A DNA stretch of 64,000 nucleotides from CAUPWF01 sp963515125 (GCA_052116865.1 JBQKKG010000010.1:1-64000), one strand, 5' to 3'; shown: positions 17,907-26,261, counted from the first letter of the stretch. A program made the numbers and translations. The notes: generated by a model from the sequence alone, not told the origin.

Positions 17907-18281
17907 TTGATTAAAAATAGTTTTTTTAAAAAAATTATATACATTTTATTAGTAATTGTAACTTTGACTGTGGTGATTGGTTGGATTAGTCCGTTGGTTT
18001 TTGCTAGAGATGGCATATTAACAAGAGAAAAAGTAAAAACTTTTAATGCACAATATAATTTGGGTGCTACTCGTAGACACGACGCTGATATTAAAAAAAT
18101 TTATTTATTATATTTTGGTTTTAAAGATGTAAGAGTGCAAAATGAAGTAATGTTTGAAGGAAGAGATGTGAAAATCAAGAAAATAATGCCCTTTTTATAT
18201 GAATGGAACTGGGAAGGTCATTCTGCGTACAGGGTGTATATTGGCAACAACAAATATTACTACACTATCGCCATAACTTAA
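17907..18281 (+). CDS. Small secreted or membrane-anchored hypothetical protein
   Basis: The 124-residue protein starts at TTG 17907 with AAAGGGAAG upstream. One N-terminal hydrophobic helix (IIYILLVIVTLTVVIGWI) is followed by a basic, aromatic-rich domain of about 90 residues ending YRVYIGNNKYYYTIAIT. It could be a signal peptide or an anchor; there is no lipobox. I do not recognise a family. The gene lies between the two repeat blocks at 17661 and 18316, where the equivalent interval at the left copy (3933-4073) is only 141 bases and has no such gene. Codon use resembles the island. Confidence 0.5.
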   Translation: MIKNSFFKKIIYILLVIVTLTVVIGWISPLVFARDGILTREKVKTFNAQYNLGATRRHDADIKKIYLLYFGFKDVRVQNEVMFEGRDVKIKKIMPFLYEWNWEGHSAYRVYIGNNKYYYTIAIT

Positions 18282-18673
18282 AAAACACCCCTCAACTCCA
18301 TCTAATTATGTACCACTTTACTCCGCTAATATCTACAAGTATTTCCCTTTGGGAGGCTCAAGCAAATATACAAACACTTGAAATAACGTTTAATAGAAGA
18401 TAAGTTTCCGCAAATACTTCTTTTCTTATACTATCTGGTAGCATTATTTTTTCTATCCCATCTATTCTGAAAATGTGCACTGTTCAATTGGCAGATACTC
18501 GCATAAGGACTGGGAAAATAGAAAGAGGACAACCATGCCGATAATGGCGAGGTTGCCCACACTTCGTAGTAATCCATATGCTTTAACATAGCTTTTTTAG
18601 GCTTGTTAAGATGTTTGCCTATATACTGTGTACTTTGCAAACTGTAAGTTATTATTTTAATAATCACTAAGCT
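18282..18673. other. Gene-poor stretch containing repeat copy 2
   Basis: Apart from the 88-bp repeat, a minus-strand frame of 78 codons (18431-18667) is open but has no ribosome site. On the plus strand the same stretch reads HKDWENRKRTTMPIMARLP, which also looks protein-like. Neither could be assigned to a family. Confidence 0.4.
18316..18403 (+). repeat. 88-bp direct repeat, copy 2
   Basis: This copy matches 4074-4161 over its full length with about four substitutions. It has the same orientation as copy 1. Together with the peptidoglycan-gene remnants it brackets the defence island. Confidence 0.85.
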
Positions 18674-18927
18674 TCATTTAAAATCAATAATACGCCCTGA
18701 CTGAATTGTAGCAATGCTCTTTCGAATCCGTTCAGCAGACCATTTCCACCATTTCATATATATTAATAAAGTAATTACTTCTTCTGAAACTCTCTAGGAT
18801 CATTCACAAAATCGTTATACATAATGTACTCGCCGACTTCGATGTTTGAATCTGTAATTCCATTTTTTAAATAAACTGTTTGATTATCTCCTGTACGGGG
18901 ATATACTTTTTTCTCTGATATAGTCAT
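18674..18927 (-). pseudogene. Internally deleted xenobiotic (Vat/CatB-type) O-acetyltransferase
   Basis: The N-terminus is intact from ATG 18927, with GGAGGATTAAG upstream. It reads YLKNGITDSNIEVGEYIMYND, then NDPREFQKK, the start of hexapeptide-repeat acetyltransferases that inactivate streptogramin A or chloramphenicol. The frame stops after 50 residues at 18775. About twenty bases on, in another frame, 18757-18674 encodes MKWWKWSAERIRKSIATIQ. This is the characteristic C-terminal helix (WWxW...I) of the same family. About 130 central residues, including the left-handed beta helix and catalytic histidine, are deleted. The gene is dead; it was probably acquired as a resistance or detoxification gene. 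Confidence 0.75.
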
Positions 18928-19005
18928 TCTTAATCCTCCATGTTTGTTACTAATTATAAGGCTATATCAGTAGCTGCGATGCATCGTTTCACTCTTAGTC
19001 CTCCT

Positions 19006-19170
19006 TTAAAATTCAAGTTTGCTCATTTTGATAACTAGACAAACCATAAGAAAATCGTCATCACCATCGGTTTTAAAAAGATATTTCCACATTGTATAGT
19101 CCAGCGGCCTTGCGTTGCGATGAACCACTTTTCTTAATCTCATAAATTCATCAAATGATATTTTTTTCAT
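19006..19170 (-). pseudogene. N-terminal fragment of a prenyltransferase/squalene-cyclase-like protein
   Basis: The start at 19170 follows GGAGG by nine bases. The first 30 residues (MKKISFDEFMRLRKVVHRNA, then RPLDYTMWKYLF) resemble the N-terminus of a Firmicute family of about 300 residues that continues into prenyltransferase-like alpha-toroid repeats. After KYLF the expected sequence is lost and the frame ends within 20 residues. The ribosome site is intact, so a short peptide may still be made. Assignment relies on remembered similarity of one short block. Confidence 0.45.
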
Positions 19171-19268
19171 AACAACTGCCTCCATATATTGTATATTCAT
19201 GTGACCTTAACCAACCACATTTTTTGCTCATAATCTTACACTGACCTAAAAAATTTTTAAATATACAG

Positions 19269-19297
19269 TTGACATATACAGTATGACGATATATAGT
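19269..19297 (+). promoter_or_regulatory. Promoter of the PadR operon with repeated ATACAG motifs
   Basis: TTGACA (19269-19274) and TATAGT (19292-19297) are separated by 17 bases, a near-consensus vegetative promoter. The motif ATACAGT or ATACAG occurs at about 19263, 19277 and 19314, around the promoter. The spacing suits autoregulatory binding by the PadR protein encoded downstream. Operator function is inferred. Confidence 0.7.
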
Positions 19298-19360
19298 AAA
19301 GCTATACAGTTTAACTTAATACAATTACTGTATAAAGTCAAAGAGCGATTGGAGAAACTT

Positions 19361-19705
19361 ATGAATATTTCAAAACAACTACCGCTAACAGAAACAACAT
19401 ATCTTATTCTATTAGCACTTAAAAATCCGGGACATGGATATGCCGTTATGCAAAAGGTTGAGGACATGAGCGAAGGGCGTGTGCGTATTGCAGCAGGTAC
19501 GATGTACGGAGCACTCGATAACCTCTCGAAACAAAAATTGATCAAACCAGTAAAATCTGAAGATCCGCGCAGAAAGGTATTCCAAACAACAAATGAGGGG
19601 CTTGATCTATTACACCAAGAAACAATCCGAATGGAAAAACAAGTTGCATTATATCATAGCGTTATGGAGGAACATAAAAATGAAAAAATTGAAAGTTTTT
19701 TATAA
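19361..19705 (+). CDS. PadR-family transcriptional regulator
   Basis: The 114-residue protein starts at 19361 after GGAG. It has the PadR winged-helix signature: LTETTYLILLALKNPGHGYAVMQKV, then ISEGRVRI-like AAGTMYGALDNLSKQKLI and the beta wing with DPRRKVFQTTNEG. The C-terminal helix would form the dimer arm of this short PadR subtype. PadR proteins repress by dimer binding near their own promoters and respond to small molecules or to cell-envelope stress. The gene overlaps the DUF2812 gene by 26 bases, a frequent pairing in Firmicutes in which DUF2812 may be the signal-sensing partner. Confidence 0.92.
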   Translation: MNISKQLPLTETTYLILLALKNPGHGYAVMQKVEDMSEGRVRIAAGTMYGALDNLSKQKLIKPVKSEDPRRKVFQTTNEGLDLLHQETIRMEKQVALYHSVMEEHKNEKIESFL

Positions 19706-20291
19706 TTTTCAAGAGGAAGAAAATTGGCTGTCAGATATGGCTAAAAATGGTCACATTTTAAAAAGCTATTCTACATTTGGCATTTACACCTTTGCAGATG
19801 AGAAACCTCAACCATTAAAATACAAAGTAGATTACAAAGTGTTTACCAAAAAATCGGATTATATTAGCTATCTTACTTTATTTGAAGATGCCGGATGGCA
19901 GCACGTTTGGGGCACTAAAAATAGTGGAAGCCATTATTTCTTGCCTAAAAACAGGCAGGCGGACGCGGAAATCTTTTCCGATGCTGAATCTGCAAACAAA
20001 AGATATAAAACACTTTTTGAACTATGTGCAGTCAATTTATCCTTTTTGGTAGTGTTTTTTATAGTGACAATGTATACTTATGATTTTAATTTCTCAAACT
20101 TCGGTTTTTTAACTCCCGGTTTATGGGATAAAGTCGACGCAGCATTTTGGAAAAGTTTTCTTTTTGAATTGCCATTTGTAATCGGACGAGTAGGATTTTT
20201 CTTGTTTTTTCTGGCAATGGGTATCTTGTATGGTTATTGGGCAATGAAAGCTAAAAAAGAGTATGACTGCTATTCAAAAAAAGGAGAATAA
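19680..20291 (+). CDS. DUF2812 membrane protein
   Basis: The 203-residue protein starts at 19680 after GGAGG. It shows the DUF2812 pattern: a soluble N-terminal domain beginning KVFYNFQEEENWLSDMAKNG, with the GWQHVWG motif about residue 75, followed by two TM helices (LSFLVVFFIVTMYTY and VGFFLFFLAMGILYGYW). Family members are almost always encoded beside PadR regulators. The biochemical role is not established; a membrane sensor or antagonist of PadR is plausible. It is followed after three bases by the esterase-like lipoprotein gene, so all three genes form one transcript. Confidence 0.85.
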   Translation: MKKLKVFYNFQEEENWLSDMAKNGHILKSYSTFGIYTFADEKPQPLKYKVDYKVFTKKSDYISYLTLFEDAGWQHVWGTKNSGSHYFLPKNRQADAEIFSDAESANKRYKTLFELCAVNLSFLVVFFIVTMYTYDFNFSNFGFLTPGLWDKVDAAFWKSFLFELPFVIGRVGFFLFFLAMGILYGYWAMKAKKEYDCYSKKGE

Positions 20292-20294
20292 TAA

Positions 20295-21518
20295 ATGAAA
20301 CGAATAATTCTTGTAGTTTTAGTTTTAACCCTTTGTATAAGCTTGTTTGCAGGTTGCAACCAAAGTACACCACAATTAAATAACAGTATTTTTGACTATG
20401 ATATTTCGTCCATTACCATATCGGATACAGTGCGCATTGTCGGTCTTGGCGAAGCCTCACATGGTGCAAGTGAGCTGCAACAGTTAAAAGCAGATGTTTT
20501 TAAGGCGTTGGTTGCAAATAATAATTGCCGTGTTTTTGCCATCGAAGGTGATTTTGGTGGTTGTGCTAAAGTGGATGAATATATCCACGGCGGCTCAGGA
20601 ACAGCAGAGGAGGTTGTATCTGAAATCGGATTTAGAATTTACCATACACAAGAACTGGCAGATTTAGTCCAGTGGATGCGAGAATACAACCAAACTGCTG
20701 CGGAAGGTGAAGCGTTACATTTTCTTGGCTTTGATATGCAGCGATATGATAATAACAAAAGTTTTCTAATGTCATATCTTAGAAATGTAGCCCCACATCT
20801 TGCCGAAGAGTATGAAAGCAAATTTGCTGACTTGACAGATGAAAAAATGTATGATTTGAAAGATGCTTCACTCGCATCCGCAGAATCTGATATTTCTGCT
20901 TTGATAAGTGCTATGTCAAAAGATATAAATGAAAGCGAACAGAATTCTTCTTTTGATTTTGCGTTGCAATGTACTCAAAGTATGTTAGAAAACACCCAAC
21001 TGCGAAGAAATAGCACACAGTATAACACTTTTCGTGACACCGCAATGAAAAACAAGGTAGATTGGATCTGCAATCAATATGAAGGGCTAATTTTTATCAA
21101 CGGACATAATGGACATATTGCAACGGAATCCACTTCTGGCTATGAATGTATGGGTGACAAACTAAATCAAACATATGCAGATGAATATTTTACAATTGGA
21201 ACAGATGTTAAACAATGTGAGTTTAATGGGCAAAGTGGTGATAGATATAAAGTCTTTAAAGTAAAAAACGAAAATGTATTGACGGCTCAGCTTGATAAGT
21301 TGTCAGAAGATTTTTACTATCTTGATTTTTCTAAAGCTGCAAGCGACACTGCATGGCAGGATGTGCTTAATAGCTCACAGAAAATGCTGGGATTAAATGT
21401 GTCCTTTGCAGCATGGCAGAAACTCTTAAAAATGACCCATACCATATCTGTAGTACCTCAACAGAGCTATGATGCAATTATTGTATTAAAAAGCACAACT
21501 CCTACACACCTATTATAA
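20295..21518 (+). CDS. Erythromycin esterase-like lipoprotein
   Basis: The 407-residue protein has a lipoprotein signal ending LFAGC, so it would be anchored outside the membrane. The mature part matches the erythromycin-esterase (EreA/EreB-like) fold: GLGEASHGASELQQLK with the catalytic histidine, VFAIEGDFGG, the FLGFDMQ strand, and INGHNGHIA with a second conserved histidine. True Ere enzymes are cytoplasmic and hydrolyse macrolide lactones. An exported lipoprotein version might act on another ester or simply not be a resistance enzyme. The gene ends the PadR/DUF2812 operon. Whether it gives resistance cannot be read from the sequence. Confidence 0.85.
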   Translation: MKRIILVVLVLTLCISLFAGCNQSTPQLNNSIFDYDISSITISDTVRIVGLGEASHGASELQQLKADVFKALVANNNCRVFAIEGDFGGCAKVDEYIHGGSGTAEEVVSEIGFRIYHTQELADLVQWMREYNQTAAEGEALHFLGFDMQRYDNNKSFLMSYLRNVAPHLAEEYESKFADLTDEKMYDLKDASLASAESDISALISAMSKDINESEQNSSFDFALQCTQSMLENTQLRRNSTQYNTFRDTAMKNKVDWICNQYEGLIFINGHNGHIATESTSGYECMGDKLNQTYADEYFTIGTDVKQCEFNGQSGDRYKVFKVKNENVLTAQLDKLSEDFYYLDFSKAASDTAWQDVLNSSQKMLGLNVSFAAWQKLLKMTHTISVVPQQSYDAIIVLKSTTPTHLL

Positions 21519-21580
21519 TCGATATGAACCACAAAACGCACCAGCTCATATAAATAATCTATGGTAAAAGTATCACTCAT

Positions 21581-21616
21581 AAAATCCTCCGAATCAACAA
21601 CTTCGGAGGATTTCTA
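21581..21616 (+). terminator. Hairpin after the esterase operon
   Basis: AAATCCTCCGAA pairs with TTCGGAGGATTT around a seven-base loop, giving a 12-pair stem about 65 bases after the stop at 21518. Thymine tracts on either side are short, so termination strength is uncertain. Confidence 0.6.
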
Positions 21617-21820
21617 AAACACTTTGTTACCGCACCTTGGCTAATAAGCCTCTATTCTTTTCCCAACACATTTAGTATCAGGCATAGAAACAGATATCCA
21701 TTTGCCTTATAAAGGTGCTTATCATAATACTTAATAAATATGAATAAGATATGACTTCTACTTTCACCGTGAGAGGGTATTTCTCAAATATACCACCCTT
21801 TACATTCTAAACTCAGAAAA

Positions 21821-21846
21821 AAACTTAGAAGTTTTACTCTAAGTTT
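21821..21846 (-). terminator. Terminator for minus-strand transcripts from the GrpB gene
   Basis: On the minus strand AAACTTAGA pairs with TCTAAGTTT around an eight-base loop and is followed by a run of Ts before CTGAG. It is the first such signal downstream of the GrpB-type gene. Confidence 0.6.
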
Positions 21847-22117
21847 AAATTATTCAATTATCAAACCCTCGAGAGCTTTCCTTATTATAATACTCCTCTT
21901 TTTTTACGAATATTATACAGTATGTTAAGAATGTTTTCTTATTTGCTATCTGTATAGCTCTAGCCCTCTTAAGTGTTTTACATACAAAGTTATTAATAAA
22001 CGAAAAGAGTCCCCTCGCGGAATTACTTTGTTGGAGTGTGATCAAGTTTAGCTTTAGCAGAGTCACTTTAGACTGACTAAGGTGTTTGTTCATATTCTGC
22101 ATTTGACAAACTAGAAT

Positions 22118-22681
22118 TTATCGATATCTTCTTCCATATTGCATCTTAGCAGCATTTGTAATATTAGTTATGAACTCAGTCTTAGCTTCTGTATATTCAT
22201 CTCTATTATATTCATATTTTTTCCAGAGAAGTAGCTTCATTTCTTCGTATTCTTGTGCAGTATCTTGATGTTCATTTAGATAATCCCTAAAATAGAGTTC
22301 ATCATTGTCACCGAAATATCTTAGATGCAAATGAAATACTTTTTCTACAAAACCTTCTTGGGTGTATCCTTTGTTAAAAGAAACTCTTAAGTCGCTTTGA
22401 CTCATACATTGATAACCATTACTTACTAAGATGCTTTTTATTGATAGTAAATCTACGTCTAAAGGAGCTTCAACAAGAATATCAATAATTGGCTTAGCCC
22501 AAATATTTTTAATAGCGGTGCTTCCAACATGATTGATACAACATTCTGAAGGTAATAGTTTTGTAATCCTTATTGCTTCTTCTTGATACCATTCATTCCA
22601 ACAATTCTTATGTTTCGTAAGAATAATAGGAAAAAGTTCCCAAAGTTCTTCTAATGTCATTTCTGAAAGTAACTTGCTCAT
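22118..22681 (-). CDS. GrpB-family (UPF0157) nucleotidyltransferase-fold protein
   Basis: The 187-residue protein has the family hallmark HVGSTAIKNIWAKPIIDILV, where GS and the D-x-L/I pair resemble a nucleotidyltransferase active site. It also has a conserved FHLHL and a C-terminal YxxxKxxFI helix. Length is normal for the family. Members are small cytoplasmic proteins, sometimes fused to dephospho-CoA kinase; the reaction is not established here. It is transcribed alone on the minus strand. No clear ribosome site stronger than GAGGAGAA (just upstream) is needed to set the start. Confidence 0.88.
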   Translation of the reverse strand: MSKLLSEMTLEELWELFPIILTKHKNCWNEWYQEEAIRITKLLPSECCINHVGSTAIKNIWAKPIIDILVEAPLDVDLLSIKSILVSNGYQCMSQSDLRVSFNKGYTQEGFVEKVFHLHLRYFGDNDELYFRDYLNEHQDTAQEYEEMKLLLWKKYEYNRDEYTEAKTEFITNITNAAKMQYGRRYR

Positions 22682-22924
22682 AATATTTTCTCCTCATATT
22701 GCTTCTCAACAAATTGATATTTTCTCTATACAAAATAACGTGACAAATTCAAATTCGTAATATATAGAGTGAAAATAACCTTTGCTGATTACATCTTAAG
22801 ATATCTTTTATAATCATATAACGTAACTCTTTTACACCTATTTGATACATAGGAAAACAATCTAGAGTATCCATAAGTTTCTCCTACAATTTTAGCATTA
22901 TTGCTCTGATGGTATTGCAGAACG

Positions 22925-24061
22925 TTATACAACCTTCCACAATCGAAATACCTGCTCCGCCGTATCCGCCAAATTATTCTTGGCATTCTCCGGTTTCATG
23001 GCTTCCTCCAGTGTTGTGATACTTCGTAAAATTGGAAAGAACGCGTCTATACCATTTTTATTACATTCCACAGCATCCTTCGTCACACTTCCCGCAAATG
23101 CAATAACCGGAAGATTATATTTCTTTGCAATCTTTGCCACTCCTACCGGCGCTTTCCCCATGGCCGTCTGTCCGTCAAGACGTCCTTCTCCGGTAATTAC
23201 AACATCTGCATTCTCCATATATGCTTCAAGCTTTGTTTCTTTCAGCACAATCTTAATTCCAGATTCTAACACTGCATTGGTAAATGTAAGAAAGGCAAAT
23301 CCCAAACCACCTGCTGCCCCTGTTCCCGGTGATTCAGAGTCTGCTTTTTTATAGTTTTTCTGTGCCAGTTTTGCATAACTTTCAAGCCAGGCATCCATCT
23401 TGGTAATCATCTCAGGTGTTGCTCCCTTTTGAGGTCCGTATATGGCACTGGCCCCCTGAACACCACATAATGGATTTGCAACATCACAGGCAATCTTAAA
23501 TTCACAGTCTGCAAGTTCCGAAATCACATCTGTGTCTGTAATTGTATCTAGAACTTCTAAACCGTTTGCTCCATAAGGAACCGAGTTTCCATTTTTATCT
23601 AATAACCCATACCCCAATGCTTGCAGCATACCGATACCACCATCGTTTGTTGCACTACCGCCAATGCCAATGATAAAACGGCGGCATCCTTTTTTGACAG
23701 CGTCTTTGATAACTTCACCGACACCAAATGTAGTTGTTAATAGTGGATTTTTCTTCTCATCTGGAACCAACGTAATCCCTGCTGCCCCAGACATTTCAAT
23801 TATAGCTGTTTTTGTATGTTCTATCATTCCGTATACACAATTAACTGGCTCTCCAAGGGCTCCTGTAACACGAACACTCTGCAAAGTTCCATTCATTCCT
23901 TGTACTAACGTATCTACCGTACCCTCTCCGCCATCAGCCAGTGGTCTTACAAGAACCTCTGCTTGTGAATCTACACGTTTTATTCCCTCAGCAATGGCAT
24001 TTCCTGCATCTATAGAATTTAAACTTCCCTTTAGTGAATCAATTGCAATTACTACTTTCAT
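22925..24061 (-). CDS. glxK: Glycerate kinase (GlxK/GarK type)
   Basis: The 378-residue protein starts at 24061 after GAGGGAGA. It matches type I glycerate kinases: KVVIAIDSLKGSLNS at the N-terminus, the GGEGTVDTLV block, IIGIGGSATNDGGIGMLQALG, and the VITGEGRLDGQTAMGKAP motif that carries the nucleotide-binding and catalytic residues. The enzyme phosphorylates D-glycerate (normally to 2-phosphoglycerate), feeding lower glycolysis. It is the last gene of the ycj-like operon, 55 bases after the ADP-ribosylglycohydrolase-family gene. This fits release of D-glycerate by a glucosylglycerate phosphorylase at the start of the same operon. It is not part of the E. coli ycj cluster. Confidence 0.92.
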   Translation of the reverse strand: MKVVIAIDSLKGSLNSIDAGNAIAEGIKRVDSQAEVLVRPLADGGEGTVDTLVQGMNGTLQSVRVTGALGEPVNCVYGMIEHTKTAIIEMSGAAGITLVPDEKKNPLLTTTFGVGEVIKDAVKKGCRRFIIGIGGSATNDGGIGMLQALGYGLLDKNGNSVPYGANGLEVLDTITDTDVISELADCEFKIACDVANPLCGVQGASAIYGPQKGATPEMITKMDAWLESYAKLAQKNYKKADSESPGTGAAGGLGFAFLTFTNAVLESGIKIVLKETKLEAYMENADVVITGEGRLDGQTAMGKAPVGVAKIAKKYNLPVIAFAGSVTKDAVECNKNGIDAFFPILRSITTLEEAMKPENAKNNLADTAEQVFRLWKVV

Positions 24062-24116
24062 ATCGTTCTCCCTCTTTTGCACAAATCGAAATTTTTATGA
24101 TAGCACGTGATAAACA

Positions 24117-26261
24117 TCAGGAAATAGAAATATGTCTGCATCCTATATGGCTCCCCTCAAGGACACCTAACCCGATTGCCCCTTCCAAATATGGGTTCTC
24201 ATTATCTTGATAAGACAGTACTTCCTTTCCGTCTATCCCTACATAAATTATATCATGTTCTACCTGTACCTCAAGCTTATACTCATATCCTCTCTCCCAA
24301 AGGAAATCTGTCATTGTAAGTAGTCGGTATCCATTTTCATTTTTAAGTATTCCCACCTTTCCATCTGGAAGTAATGCTGCTGCATAGGACCGGCTTGCAC
24401 CTTGTACTCTCACATTTACCATATGTGTTTCTCCTGTCAGAGGCATAATTACAAATTCTGCCCTATAATCTTTCCAATCGTACTTTCCAGTATAGACCTC
24501 CCCGAAATCACCACAAGACAAATGCAGCATTCCTTCTTCCAAATAGAACAGTCCTTTCAGCCTTGTAAACTGGGTGATTTCACGGTGTATAATTGTCCAA
24601 CATTCTTCCTTTTCATTCTCCATCTGAATACTATAGCAAGGCTTTCCATCCACATAAAGATCGTCAATCAATACTGCCATAGTTGCACCTTTTCCCCGAT
24701 CTGCCTTGGCATGAATACAGAATCCTATTTCTTCAATCAAACCTCCATCCAATGCTGGAATCTGATATGTCAAATTCTTCCACTGTCCCTTTTTAAGACT
24801 AGTAACCTTCCCTTGATATATTTTTTGAGTATGCCTTTCTTTTGCATATAGACTTACCAGCACATCATTTCCATATTGTGGAAGCATCACACTTCCACAA
24901 ATCATCTGTCCCGGGTATGCTATTGGGGAAAATGCCGGATCATAGCGGCTGTTATGAAAATCTTCCGCCCCATAGTATGTTTTTTTATAAATAAACAGAT
25001 TTTCACCTCCCTGAATCACATTTGCCGTGACCTTCAGTGAACGGCTTCCCGTTGCAGAAGATTCATCTGTATTTATCAGATGGTACTCCAATTCCGGATA
25101 AATGTCTGAAGTATGTAAATGTTCTGAACGCACACGGATTGCATGTGTGGATCCAGGATATTCAAAGTGACAACTGTCGATCCGCTTGCTACAGATATCA
25201 TTATAAGGTTCCGGTAATTCCTCCCCTGCAAGTGCTGCCGCCAGTTTTACAATGTACGATGCTCCATATGGGATATCCATGATATTCAAAGAACCTACTA
25301 CACTAGAACATGCAAGAAAATCATTGATAGGCTTTCTCCACTTGTTATAATCAATGACTCCAAGTCCTCCTCTGACTCCCATGAGTGTTCCAAGGTTCCC
25401 AACATTGCAATCCGTATCCCAGCCACAGCGGTTACAGATATTTAACGTATGTGCAAAATCACCCTTTCCATAAAGCAATGAAAGAATCATAACTGCGATG
25501 TTCGGGATAATATGACATACACCCGGATATTTATCATACCCGAAATGTTCAAAAATAAATTGATAGCAATCTTCCCAGCTTTCACTATGTTTTTCGTGAT
25601 AATCCATAACTGAACGTACTACTTTTGCATATTCGCATTCTTCCGGTATATAGCTTAGCCCTTTCTTAATAATTTTATGAACATTCTGTTCTACAAATGC
25701 GAAGCTGATACAGGCTGCCACAAAGATACCACCATAGACTCCATTCCCTCCATGGGTAACACTTGCCGCCTTTCTGGCAAGGGCTACTGCCAGATCTGGG
25801 TTTCCTGGTGTCACAAGTCCCCACGTGTCTATGAATATCTGTCCTCCAATCTGTTCTGCTGCTACATGCCCATTCTGCTCGATACTTCCGCTTCTTGGTG
25901 CCTTGATTCCATTTTTCAAATTTAGATAAGCTGTATGTTCCGTAGATACTCCATACCCTCCCCACCAGAAAAATCCATGCTCAAAAGGTGCATAGTTCAG
26001 CAGTGCCTCGGCCACATCCTGAGCCTCCATATCAGCCCCTTTTCCACAGTCTTCAAGCGCACGTAGGAAAAAAAACGGTCCATTACTGTCATCATCTGCT
26101 GCAAATTCTTTGTAATCTACTGGATATCCATCAAGTTCTCCATAGATATCCTTAATCTGCTCATAACTCCAGCCTTCCACTGGTGCTCCCATACGGATTC
26201 CAATAATCTTGCCAAGCCAACCTGCATAAATCCTTTCAATATAGTCCTTCTTCATTATCAT
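24117..26261 (-). CDS. ADP-ribosylglycohydrolase-family protein with C-terminal beta-sandwich
   Basis: The 714-residue protein has an N-terminal ADP-ribosylglycohydrolase (ARH) domain of about 330 residues. It shows GWLGKIIGIRMGAPVEG, the metal-binding AADDDSNGPF, THGGNGVYGG and the second metal site CGWDTDCNVGN. About 380 residues follow that look like beta-sandwich modules, the last ending GAIGLGVLEGSHIG and resembling concanavalin-like or DUF1080-type domains. There is no signal peptide, so it is cytoplasmic. Classic ARH proteins are about 300 residues and cleave ADP-ribosyl bonds. A two-domain form inside a sugar operon suggests an unusual glycosidase or nucleoside-sugar hydrolase. The substrate is unknown. 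Confidence 0.82.
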   Translation of the reverse strand: MIMKKDYIERIYAGWLGKIIGIRMGAPVEGWSYEQIKDIYGELDGYPVDYKEFAADDDSNGPFFFLRALEDCGKGADMEAQDVAEALLNYAPFEHGFFWWGGYGVSTEHTAYLNLKNGIKAPRSGSIEQNGHVAAEQIGGQIFIDTWGLVTPGNPDLAVALARKAASVTHGGNGVYGGIFVAACISFAFVEQNVHKIIKKGLSYIPEECEYAKVVRSVMDYHEKHSESWEDCYQFIFEHFGYDKYPGVCHIIPNIAVMILSLLYGKGDFAHTLNICNRCGWDTDCNVGNLGTLMGVRGGLGVIDYNKWRKPINDFLACSSVVGSLNIMDIPYGASYIVKLAAALAGEELPEPYNDICSKRIDSCHFEYPGSTHAIRVRSEHLHTSDIYPELEYHLINTDESSATGSRSLKVTANVIQGGENLFIYKKTYYGAEDFHNSRYDPAFSPIAYPGQMICGSVMLPQYGNDVLVSLYAKERHTQKIYQGKVTSLKKGQWKNLTYQIPALDGGLIEEIGFCIHAKADRGKGATMAVLIDDLYVDGKPCYSIQMENEKEECWTIIHREITQFTRLKGLFYLEEGMLHLSCGDFGEVYTGKYDWKDYRAEFVIMPLTGETHMVNVRVQGASRSYAAALLPDGKVGILKNENGYRLLTMTDFLWERGYEYKLEVQVEHDIIYVGIDGKEVLSYQDNENPYLEGAIGLGVLEGSHIGCRHISIS

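Larger units (their letters stand above)
21519..22117. other. Intergenic stretch holding two hairpins
   Basis: The 599 bases between the converging esterase and GrpB genes contain the hairpins listed separately at 21581 and 21821. A minus-strand frame at 21854-22102 has no ribosome site and no recognisable family, so it is not called. Otherwise nothing was seen. Confidence 0.5.

Noticed and set aside
18431..18667. 78-codon minus-strand frame near the second 88-bp repeat
   Set aside because: No ribosome site or known family; the plus strand of the same stretch also looks protein-like, so the coding strand cannot be decided. Described only as part of a gene-poor stretch.
21854..22102. 82-codon minus-strand frame downstream of the GrpB gene
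   Set aside because: There is no ribosome site, no recognisable family and unusual composition; it lies in the probable 3' untranslated region before the terminator at 21821.
22789..22986. 65-codon minus-strand frame past the end of the glycerate kinase gene
   Set aside because: It overlaps the kinase C-terminus in another frame and encodes a Tyr/Arg-rich sequence without a ribosome site; a shadow frame.
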